This document shows, in pieces, positions 50,701 through 60,863 of a DNA stretch of 64,000 nt; within the stretch, counting starts at the first letter, position 1; each line of letters begins with the position of its first letter. Origin of the DNA: Arion vulgaris (Eukaryota; Mollusca; Gastropoda; Stylommatophora; Arionidae). The translations under genes and the position numbers were made by a program. The stretch spans positions 31,527,647 to 31,591,646 of the forward strand of contig CM036758.1 in NCBI GenBank assembly GCA_020796225.1, in the 5' to 3' direction. Below the pieces are notes generated by a model. The model saw nothing but the letters and a program-made list of their open reading frames with translations. It searched no databases and had not been told where the DNA came from.

Positions 50701-53700
50701 GCAGCAACCTTCGTACTGTGCCCTAGACGCCGGCAAATGTAAAAGCCTAAGCAAACACAGCCTGAGACTGATTTTAATGTGCTAGAGCCTTTCAACATGT
50801 GCTAGAGAGCTCTGGGATTGATAAAATCCCAGCAGGGAAGTAAATCCATTAGACTATAAAACCATATGGACTAATATAGATGTTTCAACATGGTCAATTA
50901 ACACCACAATCAGTGCTAGATATGAAACAAAAACATTCCAAATAAAAATTCCAAACAGGTGGCTAGATTGTCTCACCAAACATGGTCTCGATTTTAACTG
51001 GTCCAGAGAAGACTTCCAAGGTGCTAGAAGACTCCAAATCAAATGAGCAAAGGGGCTGATAAGAATCTTCCACCATGGTAGCAAACACCTTTCCAAAGGT
51101 AATTGAGACTTCAACATGTGCAGTTTTCTTTCCAACATGGTGGCTAGATATGAAGATATTTCCAACATGGTGGCTAGATATGAAGATCTTTCCAACATGG
51201 TGGCTAGATATGAAGATCTTTCCAACATGGTGGTTAGATATGAAGATCTTTTCGAAAACCAACATGGTGGCTAGATATGAAGATCTTCCAACATGGTGGC
51301 TGGAAGATATGAAGATCTCTGTGTCGTAGAGGTTATGTGCTCTCCTTCCGTTTCAAAGTACTCGCTTCGCTCTATCGAGATATTTTCCCAGATATCTCTG
51401 ATCTTAGTGTAGGTGAGATCGAGTTGCTAGTCCTATCGGAGACGGACGATAAAACGAAAGTCCCGTGTTCAAGTTGAGCACGCAAAAGAATCCTTAGCAG
51501 TTCAATATCAAGAAGAGCAGGCTTCAAAGCCGCTGCCTGTCCAAAATTCATTAGAAATATTACGAAACAAAATTTCTACCACATATTTTTACCATCTTCT
51601 TAACTACATCAGGACCGTCGTCACACCAGGACCGTCGTCCCACGTCTAAGAAGTGAGTTGACAAACAACTACGCTCCTGTGACTTTGCACAGCTTATAGC
51701 ATAGTCTAAACTAGACATGGATTGTGCCCGAGTGGTTACCAGGGCCAAAATTTGGGGTGTAAAGAATAGAACCACTGTTACTTGCCACGCATGTCGTAAG
51801 AGGCGACTAAGTAAGGAGGTTTGGCTGAAATCGGATGCACGTGTCTGCTAGGGAATGCTAACCCGAAACAAATGCTTGCAGAAAACGGATGCAACAGGCC
51901 GTAAGGCGCATAACATGGTGCAACGACCCATCACAATGAGGAATGAGATAACGGATTCTACGATCGGCAATCTGCCTCGGAGATCTAGCCACGCAGTAAG
52001 AATGTCAAACCTACCATAACGAGTGGAAGGCACAAACGGGGAAGCAGAAATCATAGGAATTATATCCTACAGATTTGCCACCAGTATGCAGACTTGAGAA
52101 GAAAGAGGTGGCCCACTTACACTAGTGTCCAAGACAGACTGTATGGCGTGGCTATTAATCTGAGACAGACGGCTGCCTTTATTAGAGAATCCGAAATCCC
52201 AATCTAGTGAGAACGCAGAAGGAGAAGAAGACATGGATTGCTAAAATGATAAATGTGGAGGTATTGAATGAAGCCAAGACACAGATAAGAATTATTATCA
52301 ATATAAGAAAGAGGCAGGCATCATTTTTCGGACATATAATGAGAAGAGGAGGCTTAGAACACTTTGTGACAACCGGTAAAATCAAGGGTAGACGAGACAG
52401 AGGAAGATATAGAGAGAACATTTTAGACAGTCTGACATCATTGCACGGAAGAGTGTCAACATCTGAATGATTAAATACCACGGACAGAGGTTTGTGGAGA
52501 TCCATGATAACCTTCGCCAATCGGTACAGCACATGATGATAATGACGATAACATATACACACATACAAGCACAGACATAGATCCAGGTGAGAAACTGACC
52601 TTGTGTTCCGGCACGCGAATAACCCAGGTACAATTAAGATGATGACTGTAGTTTCTAGGCCAGCCAGGACTGGCGAAGTCACCCTCAATGTCAGTAACAA
52701 CACCCCCACAACCTGTTAAAAAAAGAATGCCAAAATTAACATTTCCAGTCATTTTTTTTTACCTCAGAACGCAGTTATATTGCAGTGTATACTAACTCAG
52801 CCATTATATTGGTCTTGCGTCATCTGAAATAAATACATTTAGCCAGTGTAACAGCTCAGAACGGTGAACAGGTTAAGTCTGATAAGATTACTACATGGAG
52901 CACTATAAACAGGTTAAGTGTGATAAGATTACTACGTGGAGCACTATAAACAGGTTAAGTCTGATAAGATTACTACGTGGAGCACTATAAACAGGTTAAG
53001 TCTGATAAGATTACTACGTGGAGCACTATAAACAGGTTAAGTCTGATAAGATTACTACGTGGAGCACTATCAACAGGTTAAGTCTGATAAGATTACTACA
53101 TGGAGCAATATAAACAGGTTAAGTGTGATAAGATTACTACGTGGAGCACTATAAACAGATTAAGTCTGATAAGATTACTACGTGGAGCACTATAAACAGC
53201 TAAGTCTGATAAGATTACACGTGAGCACTATAAACAGCTAAGTCTGATAAGATTACTACGTGGAGCACTATAAACAGGTTAATTCTGATAAGATTACTAC
53301 ATGGAGCACTATAAACAGGTTAAGTCTGATAAGATTACTACGTGGAGCACTATAAACAGGTTAAGTCTGATAAGATTACTACGTGGAGCACTATAAACAG
53401 GTTAAGTCTGATACGATTACTACGTGGAGCACTATAAACAGGTTAAGTCTGATAAGATTACTACGTGGAGCACTATAAACAAATTAAGTCTGATAAGATT
53501 ACTACGTGGAGCACTATAAACAAATTAAGTCTGATAAGATTACTACGTGGAGCACTATAAACAAATTAAGTCTGATAAGATTACTACGTGGAGCACTATA
53601 AACAGGTTAAGTCTGATAAGATTACTACGTGGAGCACTATAAACAGGTTAAGTCTGATAAGATTACTACGTGGAGCACTATAAACAGGTCAAGTCTGATA

Positions 53701-56113
53701 AGATTACTACGTGGAGCACTATAAACAAATTAAGTCTGATAAGATTACTACGTGGAGCACTATAAACAAATTAAGTCTGATAAGATTACTACGTGGAGCA
53801 CTATAAACAAATTAAGTCTGATAAGATTACTACGTGGAGCACTATAAACAGGTCAATTCTGATAAGATTACTATATGGAGCACTATAAACAGGTTAAGTC
53901 TGATAAGATTACTATATGGAGCACTATAAACAGGTCAAGTCTGATAAGATTACTATATGGAGCACTATAAACAGGTCAAGTCTGATAAGATTACTATATG
54001 GAGCACTATAAACAGGTCAAGTCTGATAAGATTACTATATGGAGCACTATAAACAGGTCAAGTCTGATAAGATTACTATATGGAGCACTATAAACAGGTC
54101 AAGTCTGATAAGATTACTATATGGAGCACTATAAACAGGTCAAGTCTGATAAGATTACTATATGGAGCACTATAAACAGGTCAAGTCTGATAAGATTACT
54201 ATATGGAGCACTATAAACAGGTCAAGTCTGATACGATTACTATATGGAGCACTATAAACAGGTCAAGTCTGATAAGATTACTATATGGAGCACTATAAAC
54301 AGGTTAAGTCTGATAAGATTACTACATGGAGCACTATAAACGATTTGTAAATATAATAAATATCTTCTATTTCTTCTTCTAACGATCCGTATCGACCAAT
54401 TGTTAAACCAGTCTTTGTGATTTCTATGTGATCTGAGCCTAAGAGCGATCGTTCCTTGTCCCAGCTATGCGCCTACAAGTAGGTCAGCACATCCGATTTC
54501 TGTGACGCTTTTTATTTACTAAGGTAGCTTCCTAGGGCCCTACCTCAGTCGCCTCTTACGACATGCCTTGTAGGTCGCGGTGTTGCTATTATTTGCTCCC
54601 CATGCGAGTCATGACAACACAAGGGCTTATTATAACTATGACGTTATAGATGTGTCTTCTAATTTTAACTTAACCCATTCGCCCTTCGGAGCTGATATAT
54701 TGGCTCGTGGTAATTTGCAAGATGGCACAAAGCCGGTTTACTGGCCAATTCAGTATACATCGTAATATAAATGACTGAGGGTAAAACATACCTGCAGATG
54801 GAAATGATTAACCAGTACCTCATCAAATAATATGTTCTGAACTCTTCTTCTTCTTTGCGATCGCTTTTTTGATGATTATACCGTTAGACTCGGGTTCTTA
54901 TGATGAAATCGACTGTTGTCTGGAGCTCATCTCTATTGCCATGTATTTTTGATGATTATACCGTTAGATGCGTTCTTATGATGAAATCGACTGTTGTCTG
55001 GAGCTCATCTCTAGTGCCATGTAGTTTTGATGATTATACCGTTAGATGCGTTCTTATGATGAAATCGACTGTTGTCTGGAGCTCAACTCTAGTGCCATGT
55101 AGTTTTGATGATTATACCGTTAGATGCGTTCTTATGATGAAATCGACTGTTGTCTGGAGCTCATCTCTAGTGCCATGTAGTTTTGATGATTATACCGTTA
55201 GATGCGTTCTTATGATGAAATCGACTGTTGTCTGGAGCTCATCTCTAGTGCCATGTAGTTTTGAATGTAGTGTTGTGTTGTAGGGCCAGCATTCTTTTCT
55301 TTGGAGGACATACAGGGGGCAGTCTTGCAGGACATGTTCTGTGGTTTGTTCAGCGGAGCCACAGGGGCACAGTGGGCTTGGGGACAATAGCAGCCTGTGT
55401 AGGTGTTTATTCAGTCTGTTATGGCCTATCCTGAGTCGGAAGATGATAGTCTGTCCTTGTCTGTCAAGTGTGTGGTAGTCATCTTTGGATGGTTTAGGTT
55501 CTTTTCTAATGTAATTTTCACTCTTATATAAGATGTTCTGAACTAAAATTGTCCACCTTAGCAATCCTTCGGAATGTCTCTCTCTATCTCTCACTTTCTT
55601 TCTCTCTTTTTCTCTCTTTCATAAGCTAGATGTTTCAGCACTGAGTAAGTCATGCTCAAATCATCATCGAATAGCGTGTCCTGAACAAAACGTTGCCACC
55701 CTAGCAGTCCTTCGAAATTTCTCCTCTCCCCTTCCTCTTCTCTGGCATATGTCCCGCTTCTGCTACTGTCATGCTCAAATCATCAGTCATAGACTGAATC
55801 CATCTTCTCTGTGGTCTTCCTCTTCTACTCTTTGTTGTGATTCATCCTTCCATCTTCCATAATAATCTTCTCGGATGATGATCGTCACTAATCATTATAA
55901 TCACAATCCTCTTCAGCAACAATACCATGTGCACAACAACAACAACATACAACAACAAACAACAGCACCAACAACAGCAACAACAACATACAATTTAGAC
56001 TCACTTAGGGATGGTTTCATCTCAAAATGGTGAACTTGTACCAAGCCTTGATTGTAAAGCTGACCTACGTCACTTCCTGTTTTTTTACTCAACATACAGG
56101 ATCCATCTTTAAT
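44555..56113 (-). CDS. Two-CUB-domain single-pass membrane protein (7 exons, 5' end not seen)
   Basis: Minus-strand exons in order are 56005-56113, 52600-52712, 49846-50074, 48598-48701, 46576-46712, 45728-46017 and 44555-44724. All have GT-AG sites and matching phases. The product has an unassigned segment, CUB1, CUB2, a Thr/Pro-rich stalk, one transmembrane helix and a cytoplasmic tail of about five residues (CRHNR). CUB domains are extracellular protein- or ligand-binding modules found in cubilin, tolloids, neuropilins and NETO proteins. Each CUB here has its four usual Cys. With so short a tail, signalling would need a partner. The start codon and signal peptide are missing. I cannot place it in a named subfamily. 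Confidence 0.88.
44925..45690. repeat. 27/30-bp minisatellite in the last CUB-gene intron
   Basis: About 25 units of two lengths: 30 bp 'gatggaggtggttacagtag' + 'ttttgatggt' and 27 bp with 'cttggtg' in place of the last part. It fills most of the 1-kb intron 44725-45727. Confidence 0.9.
45728..46017 (-). CDS. CUB gene exon (end of CUB2 and stalk)
   Basis: Starts with the fourth CUB2 Cys (RFCKHESPAAILSTNNTLFV), then FKTDGVVQRTGFHASYDF, the closing strand of a CUB domain. A Thr/Pro linker (PPTTPLPTTTTAP) and a charged stalk follow, with a possible N-glycosylation site NYT. The donor is TTTG|GTAAGC. Confidence 0.9.
46064..46462. repeat. 24-bp minisatellite in a CUB-gene intron
   Basis: About 16 units of 'catatagaggaccatgtaga' + 'caga', beginning about 47 bp from the exon acceptor. 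It gives chance minus-strand frames rich in MSVYMVLY, which are not part of the protein. Confidence 0.92.
46576..46712 (-). CDS. CUB gene exon (middle of CUB2)
   Basis: Reads APKNGRVTLKFTNIDLDG, then YVSCSDLHDYIDVYDG and APPLAR. C-x-D-x-x-x-DYIDVYDG is the third-Cys and acidic motif typical of calcium-binding CUB domains. Acceptor TTTCAACAG, donor CCAG|GTAAG. Confidence 0.92.
46830..47010 (+). mobile_element. LINE ORF tail fragment
   Basis: The plus strand reads RIVLEDIVPG, then GRPRRRWQLDMKETLNMTF and EEAGELARDRVF. Same family as 17881-18285 and 31680-32000. Confidence 0.7.
47090..47285 (-). mobile_element. RTE-like LINE fragment next to the 51-bp array
   Basis: Reverse of 52390-52550: 'cgtaagcgatcatggatctccgc' and 'ctgtcttcctctgtctcgtctccc' encode the RRDRGR... 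region on the minus strand. Confidence 0.65.
47285..47535. repeat. 51-bp minisatellite seeded by a LINE
   Basis: About 4.7 units with period 51: 'tgctcgaatataccggttgt' + 'cacaatgtgttctgaatctc' + 'acctcatcaaa'. On the minus strand a unit reads FEHLMR, a stop, then DSEHIVTTGI, matching FGHIMRRGGLEHFVTTGKI of the LINE at 52215-52550. Confidence 0.88.
47565..47800 (-). mobile_element. SINE family G
   Basis: 'aatctttctaatgactttcctcag', 'agcggctttccagcctattc' and 'gtctccgagaggactagaaac' match 26235-26515. Confidence 0.65.
47850..48580 (-). mobile_element. LINE with RNase H, interrupted by a SINE
   Basis: The two parts 47850-48118 and 48386-48580 join to match 13400-14030. The second part gives minus-strand SGHSGMKGNERVDAL. 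Confidence 0.7.
48119..48375 (-). mobile_element. SINE family 1, full length with perfect TSD
   Basis: Flanked by the 10-bp repeat GAACGTTGAT at 48109-48118 and 48376-48385. It is 257 bp from the (CTT)n tail to the head 'ggtaaccactcgggcgg'. Defines the ends of this family. Confidence 0.92.
48598..48701 (-). CDS. CUB gene exon (start of CUB2)
   Basis: Completes Asp and reads WPCRAILRSDRGEIASPQWP, then EQYSPGLSCAWTIQ. G-x-I-x-SP-x-WP-x-x-Y...C-x-W-x-I is the opening signature of CUB domains, with the first two Cys. Acceptor TTGTTTCCAG, donor ACAG|GTGAGT. Confidence 0.92.
48745..49100. repeat. About 28-bp degenerate minisatellite in a CUB-gene intron
   Basis: About 12 units of 'ttgttttagtgtagtgaaat' + 'tgatggag' with many short deletions. 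Confidence 0.85.
49105..49700. repeat. 21-bp minisatellite in the same CUB-gene intron
   Basis: About 27 degenerate units of 'gatgtaggcatctatattac' + 'a', adjoining the 28-bp array. Confidence 0.88.
49846..50074 (-). CDS. CUB gene exon (second half of CUB1)
   Basis: Reads VVMLTFIHFDLGKRDANPCL, a long acidic/polar insert, NMTLCASPPMTTYISQSNLL, then FNFLTNGHNDAHGFKIAYKG. It supplies Cys 3 and 4 and the closing GFxIxY strand of CUB1. There is a possible N-glycosylation site NMT. Acceptor TTTTCCCAG, donor GGAG|GTTAGT. Confidence 0.92.
50210..50300 (+). mobile_element. tRNA-derived SINE family C, fragment
   Basis: 'gagaggaaccgagccatatggggtaaaacc' matches the end of the copy at 61480-61500. Confidence 0.4.
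50301..51127. other. Intron sequence, nothing recognised
   Basis: Contains loosely repeated wording ('gtgctagagcctggctgtgataaa' and 'ataaacctggctatgaaacc' near 50600-50680) that may be an old tandem repeat. No gene. Confidence 0.35.
51128..51316. repeat. 30-bp minisatellite in a CUB-gene intron
   Basis: About six units of 'tttccaacatggtggctaga' + 'tatgaagatc', very uniform, running directly into a family G SINE. Confidence 0.9.
51316..51645 (+). mobile_element. SINE family G
   Basis: Head 'tctctgtgtcgtagaggttatg', then 'gtgtaggtgagatcgagttgctagtcc' and 'cagttcaatatcaagaagagc'. Close to the copy at the left edge of the 57-bp satellite. Confidence 0.75.
51725..51845 (+). mobile_element. SINE family 1, truncated
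   Basis: 'tgcccgagtggttaccaggg', 'gaaccactgttacttgccac' and 'gtcgtaagaggcgactaagt', ending at 'gatgcacgtgtc'. The 3' half is missing. Confidence 0.75.
52055..52205 (+). mobile_element. LINE 3' end (Cys-His tail type)
   Basis: The plus strand reads CHQYADLRRKRWPTYTSVQD, then RLYGVAINLRQTAAFIRESE and stops. Matches the C-terminus at 16190-16300 (QYADLRRKRWPTYSSIQDKL). Confidence 0.75.
52215..52550 (+). mobile_element. RTE-like LINE ORF fragment
   Basis: The plus strand reads FFGHIMRRGGLEHFVTTGKI, then KGRRDRGRYRENILDSLTSL. It gives the reference frame for the 51-bp array unit at 47285-47535. Confidence 0.75.
52600..52712 (-). CDS. CUB gene exon (start of CUB1)
   Basis: Completes Ser and reads CGGVVTDIEGDFASPGWPRN, then YSHHLNCTWVIRVPEHK, with Cys 1 and 2 and the SPGWPxxY motif of CUB domains. 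NCT is a possible glycosylation site. Acceptor TTTTTTTAACAG, donor CAAG|GTCAGT. Confidence 0.93.
52866..54345. repeat. 41-bp satellite, about 36 copies
   Basis: Unit 'acaggttaagtctgataaga' + 'ttactacgtggagcactata' + 'a'. Variants are ordered in blocks: GGTTAAG with TACGTGG first, then triplets of AAATTAAG (53470-53590 and 53725-53830) alternating with GG-type triplets, then GGTCAAG with TATATGG to the end. It sits in the CUB-gene intron 52713-56004. Confidence 0.95.
54366..54625 (-). mobile_element. SINE family 2
   Basis: A (CTT) tail, 'gtgatctgagcctaagagcg', 'cctacaagtaggtcagcaca' and 'cagtcgcctcttacgacatg'. One of the better copies. Confidence 0.85.
54866..55265. repeat. 78-bp array seeded by the 3' end of a LINE ORF
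   Basis: Five units with period 78 that merge without a break into the LINE at 55265-55595. On the minus strand each unit reads LHGTRDELQTTVDFIIRTHL, then TV, a stop and SSK. So the last 22 codons, the stop and three more triplets of the element are repeated in tandem. Confidence 0.9.
55265..55595 (-). mobile_element. LINE with Cys-His tail, C-terminal fragment
   Basis: The minus strand reads GQTIIFRLRIGHNRLNKHLH, then LCPCGSAEQTTEHVLQDCPL and HSKLHGTRDELQTTVD, in one open frame from 55594 to the stop at 55190. Confidence 0.8.
55596..56004. other. Intron sequence with LINE traces and CAA-rich tract
   Basis: CT-rich at 55580-55620. 'tcttctctgtggtcttcctct' (55805) resembles LINE tails. 55915-55990 is an irregular (CAA)n run next to the exon donor. 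Confidence 0.45.
56005..56113 (-). CDS. CUB gene, most upstream exon seen
   Basis: Reads IKDGSCMLSKKTGSDVGQLY, then NQGLVQVHHFEMKPSL, and leaves one base that joins exon 52600-52712 as Ser before the first CUB Cys. Acceptor ATCTGCGGATTAAAG-type, with AG before 56113; donor CCTAA|GTGAGT. The segment precedes CUB1 and I do not recognise a domain in it. Support is from splice signals and matching phase. The Met is internal and not proposed as a start. Confidence 0.65.
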
Positions 56114-56277
56114 CTGCGGATTATGAAAATTGTGATCGGAGAATTAAATAAAACGAAATATCATGTAGCAGATATTGAGAAACACAAACTTGCTAAGCTG
56201 TAAATTATGTCATAAAAAATAAAATGGGGCGAAATCCGGAATAGGGATTAAGTCAGAGAAATGTCTGGTAAACCACT

Positions 56278-56555
56278 GCGCCCGGGGAGTTACCGGGGCT
56301 CACAGGGGGAGCAAAGAATAGTAACACTTGCTACCTACAAGGCATGTCGTAAGAGGCGACAGTTAGGGGTCTAAAGAAGCTACACTAGTAGAAAAAATAG
56401 CGTCGCAGAAATCGGATGTGCTGGCCTACTTGTAGGCGCATAATTTGTACAAGGTACAATCGCTCTTAGGCTCAGATTACATACAAATCACAAAGAGTGG
56501 TTAACAAGTGGTCGAAATGGAGCGTTCGAAGAAGAAGAAGAAGAAGAAAGAAAAA
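56278..56555 (+). mobile_element. SINE family 2 with TSD
   Basis: Flanked by GGTMAACCACT at 56267-56277 and 56556-56566 (one mismatch). Head 'gcgcccggggagttaccggg', core GTCGTAAGAGGCGAC, long (GAA)n tail. It is inserted in LINE sequence encoding SGQPLVTTV. Confidence 0.88.
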
Positions 56556-56775
56556 GGTCAACCACTAGTAACAACTGTTATAAGAAAGAGAAGATAGAGA
56601 TATGTTGGACATACTTTGAGAAGAAATATCTGGTCAACCACTAGTAACAACTGTTATAAGAAAGAGAAGATAGAGATATGTTGGACATACTTTGAGAAGA
56701 AATGTTTGGTCAATCACTAGTAACAACTGTTATAAGAAAGAGAAGATGAAGATATGTTGGACATACTCTGAGCAG
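56556..56775 (+). repeat. 76-bp array of LINE sequence, about three copies
   Basis: Units start at 56556, 56632 and 56708. Each carries 'ggtcaaccactagtaacaac' + 'tgttataagaaagagaagat', the GQPLVTTVIRK(R) stretch of the RTE-like LINE seen at 14150-14530 and 40210-40970. It begins at the SINE's target-site duplication. Confidence 0.88.
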
Positions 56776-57667
56776 AAAACCAGATTTGCAAAGATTATAA
56801 ACTAAGATTTTAAAAATTGTCTCTGGTAAGACAAAACTAAAATCGAAATATACAAGAGAAAAAGTAATGACACCAAAATAATCAAAATAAAATGAACGTA
56901 TCGACTGTTACATCAACAAAACAAAGAAACAAGAAAATTTAATTGAAAATGTAATTGGGAAAAAAACCTGCTGTATGAATATAACTGAACACAAAGAGAA
57001 ATAATGTATTAAATAATGTAATGTCGTTTTGAAAAATAAATGAAAAAAATAAATTGAATCTGTAATTGATTTTTTAAATTGAAGAAATGGTTAATGTGAG
57101 CACGCAATTTAATTAGTAAGTGTCACAGTTTATTAAAAATCCGTTTTATTTGTCTTCATTTTGTACTTTTAATAGATTTGAGTTTTAATCAAAAGTGTAT
57201 GAAGTGGCCAGTTTGAGCGCTTAAAATAAGTTTGGTTTGAAAATTTGTTGCTAAATCGGGCCACATATAAGAAGTAAAGATATATATGCGGTTAGAAACT
57301 AGACTTGCAATTTGTTGTCACAAGGTTAGTGGTAATACGGGAGGGAATAAATGAGGGAATACATCAGGGAATACATGAAATGTGATAATGGATAGTTATC
57401 TTGTAATTACTGTGTTTTATCGATGAGATTATTGATCAAATTGAAGTTAGAAAGGAAGAGAGGTGGAAATGTGCAGAGGGGGAGTGAGAGAGAAGATTGA
57501 GAAGGAGAAAGGAAGAGAGATGACGATATGCAGAAGGGTGGGGGAAGTGAGAGAGAAGATCAAGGAGACAAGGAGGGGAAAGAGCGTGTCTGATAATGTT
57601 TTAAAGGTGAGGGATTTAATTCATTGCACCGGGTTTCCCCATAAGCTCCGCCCTGTCGACAGAAATA
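56776..57667. other. AT-rich spacer, nothing recognised
   Basis: Ends in a purine-rich patch (57450-57600). No supported exon of the CUB gene found here. Confidence 0.4.
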
Positions 57668-57671
57668 GTTG

Positions 57672-57706
<35 letters not shown>

Positions 57707-58100
57707 GCTCGCTGCTGCCCTCTACTACTACTACTACTGCTGCTACCTACTACACTACTACTGCTATTACTACTACTACTACTGCCATTACTACTACTAC
57801 TACTAATACTACTGCTATTACTACTACTGCTGCTACTACTACTTCTACCACTACTAATACTGCCCCTACTCTACAACTCTTCTACTACTATTATTACTAT
57901 TACTACTACTACTACAACTACTACTACTTTTGCTGCAACTACTACTACAACAACAACAACTACTACTACTACTACTGTCACTACTAATACTACTACTACT
58001 ACTACAACAACTACTACTTTTGCTGCAACTACTACTACAACTACTACTACTTCTACTACTACTATTATTACTACTACTACTACTACTACTACTGCTACTA
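57668..58100. repeat. (TAC)n trinucleotide array
   Basis: Over 400 bp of imperfect TAC/TGC/AAC triplets. All frames across it are artefacts. Confidence 0.95.
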
Positions 58101-58759
58101 CTGCCGAGAGTCTCAAAAACTGTATAAAAAGCGCCAACAAACCACAAGCTCTCTGTAACAAAAATCTCCTCATATTCTTCAATAACGATCTCACAAACTC
58201 TCTAATGACTCTCCCCCCAACTCTCTCTCTACACACACACATACAATCATCTCCCCTCATTAAGAAACTGAGAGCAGAGACCCAGCCGTTATTGAACCAC
58301 GTCTCGATTCTCAACAATGGGACCCACCTTGTTCGCAATTATCTCTAATTAGCTCCTATTCTATTACCAAGATAGATACAAGATCTATTAGCCAAATAGA
58401 CTGGAGATTCTCAGAGTCGATAGAGTACGTCATTGAATAGATATAAAACTGAAAATAATATTTCAGTTCAATGACCTCAGGGTGTACCCAGTAGGTGTGA
58501 AGCCCCTTTCAGGGAGTTAGAAGTGTCAGTGTCTAATACTTATACAAATGCTATTCCAACGTTTTTCAGAATTCTGTCCCAACTTAAAATGTAATGGTAC
58601 TAATTAGCAGCTGGTGAAGTGAAGAAGCCACGTAGTAGGGAATTGATCGACGTCAGTGGTATCGCTAGTAATAAGCTTATAGTATAGCTAGATACGACGT
58701 GAAATGAAAGTTTCAATATTAAATCGTATTGGTTCCAGTGGAGCAGAGGGCTGCAACTA
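58101..58759. other. Spacer between trinucleotide arrays
   Basis: No gene that I can support. A minus-strand frame across 58110-58338 reads into the triplet array and lacks family resemblance. Confidence 0.35.
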
Positions 58760-58952
58760 TCGATCTACTACTACTACTACTATTGCTACTTCTACCCCTA
58801 CTACTACTACTACTATACTACTACTCCTACTAATGCTATTACTACAGCTGCTGCTGCTACTACAACAACTGCTGCTGCTACTACTACTGCCGCTACTCCC
58901 ACTACTACTACCACCACCCCCACCAGCACTATTACTACTACTACTACTACTT
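58760..58952. repeat. (TAC)n trinucleotide array
   Basis: About 190 bp of imperfect TAC/TGC/CCA triplets. Confidence 0.93.
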
Positions 58953-59279
58953 CCACAAACCGAACCAACTTCAATCGCAAAACACAACAAGCTCTAACCA
59001 CTTCACCACGCAGTGCGTTCTCCGCCTTCCTTATTTAGAACCAGTTTTTCGTGACATTCTCATTGCTAATTGTCTTGACCTGAAGATTACCTAGAATACC
59101 GAACGTCCCATAGTTATTTCAAGTTTCTCTTTCTGTCTAGTATAGAGGAATCTATGAGGAAATGTCACCTGTTTCCGGTGAGAAGCAGGTTGAATGCTTG
59201 CTGTAAGAATGTTGACGCAAGAAGAGAGGTGTCAGTTAGAGATTAATTGATGGTCGTGTGACTTGACATGCCATAAATA
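58953..59279. other. Spacer, nothing recognised
   Basis: No open frame or repeat match. Confidence 0.4.
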
Positions 59280-60165
<886 letters not shown>

Positions 60166-60535
60166 AGTTGGATAAAGAAAGAGAAGGAGAGAGAGGGAGG
60201 GAGGAGAGGAAGGGAGGAGAGAGAGGGATGAGAGAGGGATGAAAGAGAGAAAATGGAGGTAGAAGAGTTAGAGGGAGGAGAGAGAGAGGAAGGAGAGAGA
60301 GAGAGAGCGGAGGTAAAAGAGAGAGGGAGGAGAGAGGAGATATGGAGGAGAGAGGTAAAGAGAGAGAGGAAAGAGAAGGGAGTGAGAGAAGAGCAGAAGA
60401 GAGAGAACTCGGAGAGAGAGAGAGAGAGAGAGGAGAGGAGAGAAAGCAGGAAGAGAGAGAGAGAGAGAGAGAGGAGGAGGAAGAGAGAAGAGAGAGAGAG
60501 AGAGAGAGAAAGGGAGAAGAGAGAGGAAATTCAAC
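60166..60535. repeat. (GA)n purine tract
   Basis: Almost entirely A and G for about 370 bp, with GA runs and GGA/GAA variants. Confidence 0.95.
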
Positions 60536-60863
60536 AAATTATATTTAACCAGGTCAGATTGCTTGTGCAATATACCATTAGCATGTCCGCCATTGTGTCG
60601 TAACGATCAGCAGTAAAGTTCAACAATTAACCAAAAATAGAGCAAATGATCTATTTCTGGAACCAGAACAAAAAAGGATTGGTCTACTTGTATACACCGC
60701 CATGACAGCTATTACACGTCACTCCCACACTTTCAGCTAACGCCCCTCTGCCTTTTCCGTCCGTAATGTCATCCCAATTACATCCAAGCCGGTTGGAGTA
60801 GTTAAGTGGTTCCAGATCCCAGTTATAGACTCAAAAGTATTGTGTTGTTGGCCGGGTACGTTC
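60536..60863. other. Spacer, nothing recognised
   Basis: No open frame or repeat match that I can support. Confidence 0.4.

Noticed and set aside
52866..54345. CRISPR-like array of 41-bp repeats
   Set aside because: Units are contiguous with no spacers, the genome is eukaryotic and there are no cas genes.
57463..58338. Long frames over TAC triplets (poly-Tyr, poly-Leu, poly-Val, poly-Ser)
   Set aside because: A triplet microsatellite is open in most frames; no real exon boundaries.
60253..60603. Glu/Arg-rich 116-codon frame
   Set aside because: Translation of a (GA)n tract.
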